A stretch of 64,000 nucleotides of DNA. Source: Apiosordaria backusii (lineage: Eukaryota > Ascomycota > Sordariomycetes > Sordariales > Lasiosphaeriaceae). The stretch spans positions 62,001-126,000 of the forward strand of contig JAUKTV010000025.1 in the NCBI GenBank assembly GCA_030549205.1, written 5' to 3'. Each line of letters begins with the position of its first letter. The stretch's first letter is position 1. The translations under genes were made by a program, and so were the position numbers. Positions 46,811 through 57,751 of the stretch are shown here, piece by piece. Below the pieces are notes generated by a model. That model did not search any database, was not told the origin of the DNA, and worked only from the letters and a program-made list of their open reading frames with translations.

Positions 46811-48511
46811 CTACATCATGATGTAGGCACTCGTGTCGACACCGACACCGCCATGTTCCCGAATCAGTTGGCCCACGCGCGAAGGCCCCAAGTCGAGAAT
46901 GAACAGGTATCCCTTCAGATCCTCAATCTTCCTTTTCAGCCAGTCCAAGCTTTGCTCAATGTCGCCATCCTTATACGCGACGGGGAATCCAGCCTCGACA
47001 AGCAAAGCCTTTCTGTTCTGTTCCCCTTCCTCCTTCTCCTCAAGCAAAGGTTCCATTTCCATAGTCTTGTCCTTGATTTGATACTCAGTCTCCTTCTTGT
47101 CCTCAGCGAGCTGGGTTAGAGTGAGTTTCATAGGCCCCACGACCTGTGCGGCAAGGGCGGGGTGGTTCTCTTGCCAGACCTTGAACTCGGTGGCTTCAAG
47201 GCCCGCCTGTGTCATTTGCCTCTTTGATTCAATGTTGGCCAGCATCTCGCGGCGTTCGGCAAGGAACTTGGTAGCATCTTCGAGCTGGTGTGTGACCTTT
47301 CCAAGAACCTGATCAATCTCGGCAAGTCGCTGCTGGTGGCCGGCCATTGTCACCATCAGGTCTTGGTATTGGTGAAGTCTTTGGACGAAACCAGACTTGG
47401 CCGAGTCAACAAGGGATGAGATGGCCTCGTCATCTTTGTAGGCAATAGGAGCCGCAGTGGTGATGGGCCGACAGGCGTCGTCATCATGATCAAGACGGCG
47501 ACGCTTTCGGCCGGCGGGCTTATCAGACTCGGCAGGAATAACGGCGCCCGAATCTTCGCTCCCGTTCTGAAAGGCTAGCAGCTGCTGGGCGGCGGACATG
47601 TTGGTAAAGGCAGCAGGCTTTTGACCATTCGCAGGCGTGACCGGGTTATCGTCATTGCCTACAGACAAGTCCTCACCGGTGGCAGGTATGCTCTGGGGGA
47701 CGGCGGGCGTGGGCGACTCGTAGTGGTGCCTTTTTCTGGCAGATGCGCGGGCCGAACGGCGACTTGGAATCATGGGGGTCCTGTCCTCAGTCTGAGGTAT
47801 CGGCTGGAGGGTGGCAGTGACGTGCTGGAGGCTTGGGTCAATGTTCTGGTTGGACTCGGACGGATGGGGAGTTGAAGCAGCAACGATGGTGTCGCCCTGC
47901 TCCTGTTGGTGGCCGAGATGCCGGCCATGTTGCGGGTCGTGATGCTGATCCTGTTGCGGGTCCTCCTGTTGGGTGTTTTGGACCTGTTGGAGCTGCTGAC
48001 TCTGTTGCGCATTCTCTTGGGCAGGTCCAGGCACAGGAGTGACGGGACTCTTGCTCCTGGTCTTGCGGCGGTTGCGCGCGCTTCGGACCCGTCCCAGACC
48101 AGGTAGAGAACGTGGCACAACCCCTTTTGGTCCGTGTTAGAAAACTGAGGTATCAAGAACACAAGAATGCCAAGACGCCTTACCTTCGCGGCTGAATACC
48201 TCGCGACAGTAGATCTCGTCAGCCTCCTCGATGTCGGTGGGGATCCAGCGGTTCGGATCAGAAGGAACACGAGGCAAACCACGCGAGGGATTCTGTGCGT
48301 GGCCAAGATAGAGAAGACGCTTGGCTTCGGCATAGTCCAATATCTGACGCTCTCGGGACCAATAGTTGATTTGTCCCCAAACGGCCTGGGACGATGTGTT
48401 GTTAAAGTCGCTGAGCAGCGCGGCGCGTGTCAGTCGGTAACGCTGACAGAGGGTTTCAAGAGCCTGAATGGCCCTTGGGTTCATGTCGGCCTCACCCCCC
48501 TGGGGCGCCAT
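46811..48511 (-). CDS. Coiled-coil, basic-rich nuclear-type protein, unknown
   Basis: Exons 48511-48184 and 48123-46811 (intron 60 nt) encode 546 aa. The ordered N-terminus (NPRAIQALETLCQRYRLTRA; WGQINYWSRERQILDYAEAK) is followed by a basic patch (RSARNRRKTRSK), a long Gln/His-rich disordered linker, a second basic patch (GRKRRRLDHDDD) that could be a nuclear signal, and a coiled coil of about 150 residues (QQRLAEIDQVLGKVTHQLED onward). No signal peptide. The start MAPQGGE was chosen over an open-frame extension without good context. The family is not recognised; a chromatin or kinetochore-type scaffold is only a guess. Confidence 0.75.
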
Positions 48512-49401
48512 GATGAACAACACAAACAAGGACTTGAAGGGGCGCGGGGGTGAAATCAATGGTACAGTGGCAGAAACGGCGTCACGCTTGGAGTCGAGAT
48601 GGAATGATGAAAGACCGAGTTAAGTTTGCCTGGTAAGGTATTCCTCATTTCCCGCTGTTTTTCCGACACGCTAAAGCGTGCACGGCCCAGCCACACCAAT
48701 CTTGGCAGCCCCAACATCCCCAATCTTGGCAATCGATTGTCTCTTTGAAAGTTCAAATCAAGAGTGTCTCAAAACGACAAACTGCTCTCATCAACCAGGA
48801 CGAATGTCTAGGTGTATCCTTCGATGCCCAATCCGTCATCTCGTCTGAACACGATCACTCGGTGCAGGACCGTGCCACAGCTGCTAATATCAGATAGCTA
48901 GGAGAGGAGCTCATGAGTGAGGACTGAAAAGGGACGGGGGAGGTAAATGACCAGCGGATATTTAATCAATTGCCAAGCCCCTCGCAGGGGGCCATTAAGA
49001 GATAAAAACCATCGCCCGGGCCCCTCCGTAATGACAGCTTCCATCAAGACATCTCTGAGGCTTCGGCTCAGTGGGTTGTTCCTATGAGCAACAAAAAGTG
49101 GGCCGTCGCACCACCATCGTGCCACCTGACCCAGACCCGAGCGACTGGGCTGGTCCGTGCCGCACCATGTAGGGCTAGAATCAGCCCGCCATCAGCACAC
49201 TTTGGACTTGTCTGGTGCCAACCATGGACTTATATCTGGGGCCAAATGCTGTTCTTGGTGACTCTTGGCCATGTAGTTGGCGGCATCCCGAGGGAGTTGG
49301 AGTGAAGTAGAAGTAGATTAAGAGGCTCTGTCCTCCCACTTAATTACTGCACATCAGCGCACAATCATCACCACCAAGGCAAAACACAAACAAGTCCAAA
49401 A
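48512..49401. other. Divergent intergenic region
   Basis: 890 nt between divergent genes; nothing recognisable besides promoter sequence. Confidence 0.5.
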
Positions 49402-49776
49402 ATGACCGCCTTTCGTCCAACCCCCCGTCTCTCGGCCGCCACTCTTCCCAACCCTTCTTCCCTCCCCAGAGCCATCCCCAAAGGCGTAGCGGCCAACGTC
49501 GTCGTTCCAGGAATTGTCGTCGCAGCATCAGGTAGCCTCCCCCTTCATCCATGTCTCCTCCCAATAAAGTACTTACTTACCTGACTCTATGTTTCCGTAG
49601 TGTACGGCGTCATCACCTACATCAAGTCTCAGCTCCAACATGAATCATCCACCATCGACAAGATGTTTGCACAAAAGAACACACCAGCCGTTGAAGGGTC
49701 GAGACGGAGATCACTTCTTGTCGACACCGAGGGAGACCCAAGAAGAACGCCCTACAACATCTTGAACTGGAAATAG
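49402..49776 (+). CDS. Small single-span, probably mitochondrial protein
   Basis: Exons 49402-49531 and 49601-49776 (intron 69 nt, GTAGCC...CCGTAG) encode 101 aa. The Arg/Ser/Pro/Ala-rich start without acidic residues (MTAFRPTPRLSAATLPNPSS) looks like a mitochondrial presequence. One membrane segment follows (ANVVVPGIVVAASVYGVITY) formed across the splice joint, then a polar tail ending in RRTPYNILNWK. A small inner-membrane or respiratory-chain accessory protein is inferred; no family assigned. Confidence 0.7.
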
Positions 49777-50088
49777 GAGTGATCGAGGTATATTGTAGAA
49801 CTGCATTTTCGGGCAGTTACCCTTGTGTGGAAAGGGTCGGTGGCGTTGGTTACGTATTCTAGCTCCTTGGGACGGGATTAGTTGTTTTTTTATGTTTTGT
49901 GTGTATGGCAAGGTGGCCTGTATAAATGTCTCCAGGTTAAAAGACTTCTAGGAACACAATGAACAGAAATGTTATGTCAATGATTAATGAAAACAATTCC
50001 GCATTGGTTCCTCCGGCTTCTCTCGAGATTAACTCAAATCTACCAGGATTAATGTCAAACAATTCGTCCAGAACCAACATGAAGCTCA
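49777..50088. other. Convergent 3' flanks
   Basis: About 310 nt, AT-rich; nothing seen. Confidence 0.5.
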
Positions 50089-51811
50089 TCAAACCTCAAT
50101 ATCACCCAAATCACCCAGTTTTCTGTTCCTCGGCCGATACTCTAGACGCAAACTTGGATCCACACCGAGACTGAAACCCAAGATTTTTGTCTGTGGGGGT
50201 GCAGCACCTTCGGGCAATCGCCAGTCGTATCTCAGTAGCAAGTGGAGAAGCGCGATCTTGACTTCATTTCCCGCGAAGAAACGGCCAGGGCACGCATGTT
50301 GTCCGTGCCCGAACCCCATGTGTTCGGTGCTGGTGCTGACAAGCTGCGCGACATGCTCGCTGCCGGGAACCGACCTCATCTTCAAGAAGCGGCTGCCATC
50401 CCACGATTCAGACCCAGGGTACACGGTCGGATCCCACATGCGTTCTGCTGACACGGCAATGATGCTGCCCTTGGAAATGTAGGTCCCATCTGACAGAGTA
50501 AATGACGAGGTAGCCACGCGCCGCATCGAGACCAGACCAATAGGCTTCATTCGCTGGCTCTCCTTGATCACGCTGTCCAGAAGCTTCATGTTGTAGAGCG
50601 AGTTCTTGGTCCAGCCGCCATCTCGAAGGGCCGACGCAATTTCCTGGCGCAGGGCGTCCATCAGCTCGGGATGCTGCACCAAGTCGGACAAGACCTGCAC
50701 TGTCAAATCGGTCGTGGTGTGGATGGCCGCCATGCTCATGACCAGCTGCGCAACAACAGGATCGTACGGTCTTCCCTGTGCCTCGCGCTCAAACCTGTAC
50801 AAGATACTGTCAACAAGGTAACATATTTTTGAGGAAAACCGAACAGATCAGCTGGGAACGTACCACTCGATAGCATCATCATCAAAGGTGTCGTTGCCAG
50901 CCTTTTTCAATGCCCTCCTCCTTTCCAAAACAGGCCCAATGATCCGTCTCGCGTCCTTCACATGCCCCCTCGCTCTCTGACAAGACGGCAAAAACCAGTG
51001 CGCCAGGAAGCGTAAGGGCTTAGGTATAAACCGCAGCTCAACAGCCCCGCGCATGGCATCAACGGTATAATCCCGCGTAACCTTTAGCCAATCCTCATTC
51101 CGGCAAAGCTCACCCCCTAGAAACACTCGGGACGAGATACGGGCAATAAGATGCAGAATTGTTTCACGGATCTCGACGGGCTGCCATGCTTGAGTGGTGT
51201 TGCCGGAAAGCAGCTCGTCGAGCGCAAGTCTTGTTTCTTCTGCCAGGGGCTCGGTCACTTTGTCTAGATGTCACACGCAGGGTCAGACTCGAGCTTGTGT
51301 TGCCTTTCTGATAATGGTCCCAGATCAGGTAACAGAGGGGTCACTTACTCAGGTGCTTTGTGAGATCGCGCACGATAACTGCCTGCACGATTCTCGAGTC
51401 CCTGGCTCCCTCTCTAAAACCTTCAAATCCCGGCAAGTCCGCGTGAAAGGAGTTGTAAATGAACTCTCCAAAGCTTAGTCGAGGGTCATTCTTCACCTCA
51501 TTGGCCAGCCGAGCTGGTAAGATGATAACGTCACCCACATCTGCCGTGACCCGAGCGGGTTTGTCAGGATTGGTGCGGAACCACTGACGGATGATGGTAT
51601 AAGATGTGGTGAAGAACTCCTTCCGGACACGCGTCTTGGTCAGGTCCGTCAGAGGCTTGGGGTTGAGGTGCGGGATGGGAGACATGTATCGATTGCCGAC
51701 AATCGATATAAGATGGTAAATAAGGGCCAAGAGAACAAATACATATGGATAGTAGGTCTCATAACCGAGATTCAAGACAGTATTGAGGAAACCGGCTGGT
51801 GAAAACGCCAT
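50089..51811 (-). CDS. Cytochrome P450 monooxygenase
   Basis: Exons 51811-51349, 51263-50864 and 50794-50089 encode 522 aa. An N-terminal membrane anchor (YYPYVFVLLALIYHLISIV) is present. The I-helix reads MAAIHTTTDL near 309, the K-helix ExxR is KESQR near 365, and the heme loop is FGHGQHACPGRFF near 449 with the Cys ligand. The AIHTT I-helix in place of A/GGxDT/ET groups it with fungal terpenoid and ent-kaurene-oxidase-like P450s. Substrate unknown. The model restores AIEWFEREAQGRPYDP across intron 2 using a TTGTACAG acceptor. No terpene cyclase or PKS is nearby, so no cluster is claimed. Confidence 0.93.
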
Positions 51812-53029
51812 GATGGTGGTAAACCTAGGTAAGATGGTGATATCTTGGGTGAGATTTAGGTGGACCAAAGTTCAACGATTGTGTTCGGAGAATGGAAGAG
51901 GAATTTCATGCCATGCTTTGAGAGCAGCAATGCTCTCTTATACCCGGTATTTACCACTGCTGTGAAAAAGCACGAGAATTATTCATATCCAGAATTGACT
52001 GGTTTTCTGCACAACTCAGATCAAGATCCGAGCATCCGACTGAAACAATATATCCTCTCAGTCTGGCAGAGCAATGATGGTCTAGTGCGGAACAAGCATT
52101 GCTACATGAGTGGATCTGTCCACCGAGGCTGCAACAGACAAACCGTCCATCTTCGATAAATATCTTGATGTCCACGTTGCTATGATCTGGGCATCGTCAC
52201 AATCTGTGGGCTCTCAGGGACCCATCCTGTCGAAAACAGCCGGATTCATTGGTCCAAGAGGCTTAGTGGATCACCAAGTTGCATCTGCCGGACCGAGCTA
52301 GTCATTGGCCTCCACCATTGAGGATACGCAACCAGCTTCGGGATGGACATCTGCCGTTCTGAAGCGGGAGCCTGTATAATGCGTGCACAATCTGCATAAC
52401 CCGGTGCATAAATATCGTCACAGGAATACTCGATCTATTTGGGTTATTTACGGGCCGGAACGGGGATTTATTACTTCAACGAACTGGGAATGGGCGAGGC
52501 GGGAAGAGTACAACAGGTTCAGAATTCGGCGGTAGTTTCTTCCAACCAGCTTACAGATCGCTGCAATTGCACATTAACATAAAACAGGTGTGCGCTTTGA
52601 CTGTCTAAGCATTTCCTCTTCGTTGTAGGGTATAGGTAGAGAGACTAGGTAGGGAGGTGGGTATGCCCAAAGTGTTGCAATAGTAGATAGAGAGTAAATG
52701 TCCAGTCCTGGTATCCTGCTCCGCCCAGAGTGCCCGCCCGCCGAGCAAGTGAAGCAGAGGGGAAAATCTAACAAGAAAAAGAAAAAAAACATAATAAAGA
52801 TAAAAGAGTATGAACGCTTCATGTCATTATTGCTTGGTCTTTGAGAAGAGTCAAGGACACAGGCAAGGGAAACAAGAAAACGCAAAAAGAAGAGAAGTCA
52901 ATTTTGTTTCCGCCAGATGCCCCTGTCCATCATCAACATTGCCCCGGTCGCTAACATAACTCTCCAGTAAACTCCACCGTGCTGGACGGACATTGTATTA
53001 TCCATCGCACGTCCGATTGCTTTCCATCA
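51812..53029. other. Intergenic
   Basis: 1.2 kb upstream of the P450 and downstream of the Val/Thr-repeat gene. No gene recognised. Confidence 0.5.
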
Positions 53030-54700
53030 TTACATTGCTCTTCTGAATCTCATCGCTTTCCTCTGAGGTCGTGTGTACGCCGTCGGCGTGGTATGTGCCG
53101 GCTCATGCTCCATGACCGGAGTCATGGTGTGCGCCGGTGCCGCTGCTGAGGTTGCTGCTGGCGGCGGGTGGGCAACGACAGGAGGGTGTGCTACCGGAAT
53201 GGGAGAGTGCACCGGAGGGATGACGACGACCGGAACCACGCCGGGGTGCGCAGGTGCCGGTGCTGGCGCCGGTGCCGGCATGGGATGAGCCTCCTGAGCC
53301 GGAGGAGGGTGAAGAGCTGGGGAGGCGATGGGGGCTACGGTTTCTTGAGCCGCGCATTCCGAAGGGGTCACTGTCACATGCACCGTTTGGGTGGTGGTGA
53401 CTGGGTGAGCAGCCACGGGCTGGTTCACTGTGACATGAACTGTCTTGGTGGTGGTGACTGGATGCGCGGCCACAGGTTGAACCACCGTAACATGCTGAAC
53501 CTGAGTGCTGGTAACGGTATGCATGACAGTTTGGTGGTGGACAGATGTTTGGGTCACCACTCTATCCCTGACTTCGGTTCTGACTTGGGTCTCGATCTTG
53601 GTAACAGGGACTTGAACCGGCACAGTTTGGGTAACGTGAACGGGGACCGTCTGGGTGACAACATGGCTCTGAACATCGGTTCTGGTCACAACTCTTTCGC
53701 TGACCTGCACGGAAGTGACCAGCCTCTCGCTGACTTGGGTGACAGGCACGCTGACAACCTTCTCCTTGACCTCGGTCCGGGTAACCAGCTGAGTGACCGG
53801 GACGCTGACGGTGTGGGTCGCCACGTGGGTGACGACTGATGTGACCAGTCTCTGGCTCACTTGCACCGTCGTCACCAGCTTCTCGCTGACCTGTGTGCGA
53901 GTGACTGGCACGCTCACGACCTGGGTCACCGCCCTGGTTTCGGTCCTCGTCACCGGAATGGTCACACTCACCGTGTGCGTGCTTGTCACCGCTCTCGTCT
54001 CGGTTCTAGTGACCGGCACGCTGACAACATGGGTGACGGGAACGCTGACAAGCCTCTCCTTGGTGACTGGAACGCTGACGACCGAAGTATGCGTGACCAG
54101 TCTCTCGCTGACATGGACGCTGGTAACCGTGACAAGCCTCTCGCTGACGGCTGTCTTAGTGACGAGTCTCTCGCTGACTTCGGTGCGTGTGACGGGAACA
54201 GTAACCGGCCTATCCTGCGTGGCGGTTACAACCCTCTCGCGCGTTTCGGTTCGTGTATGAACGACAGTGCTGGTGGCAGTGTGGGTGACGGCAACTGTCT
54301 GAGTGACATGGACGGGTACGGTCTGAGTGACGTGAACTGGGACCGACTGGGTGACGCGAACAGTCGAAGTCTCTCTTACTGTGGTGGGAACAGTGACGTG
54401 CGAGACCAGTGTCGATGTGTAGGTGGTCGTGTGGGTGACGGGGACCGTGACGTGGACTGTTGTCGGGACTGTGACATGTACCGGCACAGATACATGTACT
54501 GTTGTCGGGACGGCGACGTGGGATACCGAAACGACGGTCCTTGTGTGAACGACGGGGACCGTGACATGAACGGTCTCCTTGACTGTTTGCGTGTGAACGA
54601 CGGTCTCGGTGACCACTTGGGGGGCTGCTGCGGGAGCCCCGGCGGCGGCGAGGGAGACCAGGAGGCCCAGTGCCACTGGTAGAGAGTTGAAGAAACCCAT
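53030..54700 (-). CDS. Secreted Val/Thr-repeat low-complexity protein
   Basis: A single exon encodes 556 aa starting MGFFNSLPVALGLLVSLAAA, a clear signal peptide. From about residue 30 to 430 the protein is almost entirely short Val/Thr/Ser repeats: VPVTRTE, VSERLVT, VPVHVTQT, HVTVP, with interspersed Arg, Glu and His. Alternating hydrophobic and Thr residues predict stacked beta-strands. A Pro/Ala/His-rich tail (AHPMPAPAPAPAPAHPG) and a basic end RKAMRFRRAM follow; no GPI signal. There is one Cys (SECAAQ). The frame at 54751 is open but its ATG-less extension lacks the signal. The function is unknown; a cell-surface, adhesive or amyloid-like role is inferred. Confidence 0.8.
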   Translation of the reverse strand: MGFFNSLPVALGLLVSLAAAGAPAAAPQVVTETVVHTQTVKETVHVTVPVVHTRTVVSVSHVAVPTTVHVSVPVHVTVPTTVHVTVPVTHTTTYTSTLVSHVTVPTTVRETSTVRVTQSVPVHVTQTVPVHVTQTVAVTHTATSTVVHTRTETRERVVTATQDRPVTVPVTRTEVSERLVTKTAVSERLVTVTSVHVSERLVTHTSVVSVPVTKERLVSVPVTHVVSVPVTRTETRAVTSTHTVSVTIPVTRTETRAVTQVVSVPVTRTQVSEKLVTTVQVSQRLVTSVVTHVATHTVSVPVTQLVTRTEVKEKVVSVPVTQVSERLVTSVQVSERVVTRTDVQSHVVTQTVPVHVTQTVPVQVPVTKIETQVRTEVRDRVVTQTSVHHQTVMHTVTSTQVQHVTVVQPVAAHPVTTTKTVHVTVNQPVAAHPVTTTQTVHVTVTPSECAAQETVAPIASPALHPPPAQEAHPMPAPAPAPAPAHPGVVPVVVIPPVHSPIPVAHPPVVAHPPPAATSAAAPAHTMTPVMEHEPAHTTPTAYTRPQRKAMRFRRAM

Positions 54701-57700
54701 CTTTGTCCTTCTTCCAAATATGATGTCCAAAAAAAAACTAGAAGTATACACAAAAGGTTGGCGCTATAATACTGACGATCCCGATCGTGGTGATGCGATG
54801 AAAATGATAACAGTAGGTTAAAAGTAAGTGAACGGCTTGCGCTCCAACAAAAAGAAGCAGTTCTAACTGTAGAAAATATCAAGTAATCGTCGATGAGTAT
54901 CCTGCTCCGCTGGTGAATCGAAATTAAAAATAAAAAAAAGAATGACAACAACACCGCTTCACCACATGCAACAACAACGCTTGCACTGTGGATGAGGGGG
55001 AGGGGCTTGGCGATGGTTGAAGAAGAAAGGAATAAAAAGAAGGAAAGGACGAAATGAAGGAGAGGAGGACGGGAAGAGGGAAAGAGGATGGACAGGAAGG
55101 AAAGGAAACACCTGGTCGATCCGTGCAGCAGTGAGCCAGGAGATCCAAGTGGTTTTAATCGGGCGTGGTGATGTTTCCTCGCCCGACTTGGCATCAGACC
55201 CCAAGCACCGAGGCCTTGGGAGCCAGCGTTGCCATGACCAAGCCAGGAGGTGTCTGCAGGGGGTGTGAAGCATCGAGCATCACGATACGACCCCTGGGGT
55301 TTCTCAGAGATCCATGCCAAGATGTTGTTGTTTGTCATACAAGACAGGCTTTTACACTACATTTTTTTGTTTTTTTGCTGCGCCAGTGCTCCAACCCCAA
55401 AAAGCTGCTGACTTGTGTTTGCGATGCGAAGGGAGAGGCTGCTCCAGCGACTACCTATGTGATGACATCTTGACCCAGCATGATCATGATACTTGACCTT
55501 CAGAGATGCAAAACTCGAACCATTGTTTGCCAGAGCTACAGATAGTGTACATGTGCCCTGGTTCGGGTCCATGCCTGCATTGCCGTCTTTGGCGGGCGCG
55601 GGACATGCCGTGATGTCAACGGTTGTCAAGATTCGGGTTTTTTCCCCCTTCATCTGATGGAAGAGGTCCAAAGAAGAGCGGCCGCCAAAAGGGCCTGGTC
55701 GCTTCGCTTGGCCCAGTGGGGAAGCTTCAGTGGGGGCAACCCAGGGGGGGTTGTTGACTCCCCCGCACTAAGCCCCTTTCGCCTCGTCTGTGCCCCCCCC
55801 CCCAGAGTTCGGACGTCGCAGCGACGCAGGGGACGCGACATTGGAGGAGCCTGGAACCTCGACACTCCGGGTTTTCGTTTCAAGAATTTGTTTCTCTCCA
55901 CTGCCAATTCTGGCCGAGATCTCGCTTTGCGCTCTTTTGTTGCAGAAAGTCTCGGATAGCTTGGGGCAACAAGACCGACCTGGAATTGGGATGATAGCTT
56001 CTTTTCTCTTCCGGGCTCAGCCCTCATTGTCCCCGGTGTTGTTGTGGTGATCATACAGCCGTGGGAATCCATCCTCAGATCATGAACAGACACTGATGAG
56101 ATGAGGGTAGTATTTGTTTATGCGCATCGTGCCTTTCCCGCCTCCGTGCGTAGCGGGCAGACACCAACATTTAGAGAGTCTTCCGCCCCAGCCCCTCGAG
56201 GAATAGGTACTCTCCCATCTTTCCGGTCCCGTCTACAAGCAGGATGACGAAGCCCCAATGCGAAGCACACATGCACAGCAGTGTATGTACTGCGTACGTT
56301 CCGGACATGGTTAACGATCCGTCGTCCAAAAGCCCAACAATGAGGCTCTCTTGGTGCTTTCATCAGACTTGCCGTCAGAGCCGGGGGGTTCACATTTTCG
56401 CTGGGGCTTTTTGAGACTCGGAGCTGCTGTGAACCGGGGAAGCTACCCCACCATGAACACCACTTGGGCCAAAGCCTGAAGCGACTTCCAACTTCACACC
56501 AGCTACACTGCCTTGGCGGAAAATGTAATAGTACGAGTATGGTACAGACCTAGTGTTAACTTGAAATAGCCCAATTCAGCCGTGTATGTGTCTTGACTCT
56601 TCTTTTCTGAAGTCTCCATCAAGACCACTCTCAAGTCCAAAAAGCCCAGGTCGCGTCTCAAAAGCCATGCCAAGACACTCAAGAGAAGAGCTCAGACGAA
56701 CAAGGGTATCGGTAACAAGGGTATCGGTCTTGGCAGGAATGGGATGCTGCGTGCCGAGTCCTTCCAGAGCCCCTGAGAATCCAACGTCAGTGCGAGTCTG
56801 GTTGTCTCAACTCCCTGTCCTCCATGAAACCGTCGTCTCTTTTTTCTGGCAGGTGGAAGGGAGGGCAACTCTCAGCTTCCTATGTATTTATGCAGCTGCA
56901 CGCTCCTGTCTTGTTCACAGCCTTGATGCTCCGTCATCTGCACTTCAGATTTTTGTCACACACAGCCCGCCCTGAGATAATCGGCCCATGGCTAGGTGCT
57001 TATATTAGCGGTGATTAGGCGAATCATATGGACGAGGAGCAGAGTATGGGCACCTCAGAAGGCATTTACGACTTGACCAACAGCCCTGCTTGCAAGATCT
57101 CTGAAGTCGAGGGGACGCATCTGCACCTCTTGGTTGAGAATCGGTTACAACCACATTGTCTGACACAAACCAATGTCTTGTGAACAACCACAGAGATTAC
57201 TGGATGTCTGCTTGCACATCGAAACAAACATATGTGCGGTACCCATTTGTGAGTGCGAGACACGAACAACACTAGTGTCTCCCTTCTAGGCACAGCATCG
57301 TCCAACATCTTCATAATTCTTCCTGTATTACTTCAAGAAAACTGCTGCCGGTTGAAAAGGGCTTCCTTGAATTTTGAGCGGGTACGACGGATCTCAATCA
57401 TCTTATAGTGTAGACCCATGTTGTACATTGTTACAATAAAGAGGATCTTAGCTCAGGGGTCTCGGTCAAATTCCGACCAACAAACATTCAAGTCCTGGAG
57501 TGTATGCACATCTACCTTTGAGAGCGGTGTATTTCTATTACGGTGCAAACAATTCGATGATCAGGCACTTTTCAGGATGAGAAATTTTGAAAATTCTATT
57601 ATATAACCTGGGTCCAGTACTCTCCTAATTAATTCTACAACTACCTACCTAGCTTGCCCTACATCATAGGTACCCGGGTACCTCGCATCAAATCATAGCA

Positions 57701-57751
57701 TCATGTCTCCATCAAACATTCGAAGTCGAGACATCCTGTGGAGCCACTCAC
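54701..57751. other. Intergenic, ~3 kb
   Basis: Upstream of the Val/Thr-repeat gene. Contains C-rich stretches (11 C near 55792), A/G-rich leader sequence around 55030-55100 and AT-rich sequence towards 57360-57660. No gene is convincing. A perfect 16-bp palindrome sits at 57668-57683. Confidence 0.4.
57668..57683. repeat. 16-bp perfect palindrome
   Basis: AGGTACCCGGGTACCT equals its own reverse complement; it lies 69 nt downstream of the HET gene's stop codon. Confidence 0.7.

Noticed and set aside
53861..54682. 273-codon plus-strand frame over the Val/Thr-repeat gene
   Set aside because: Shadow of the repeat array; repeats open all frames, but only the minus frame has a signal peptide.
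54376..55338. 320-codon minus-strand frame
   Set aside because: Overlaps the 5' end of the Val/Thr-repeat gene out of frame; Phe/Ser-rich product derived from its CT-rich leader.
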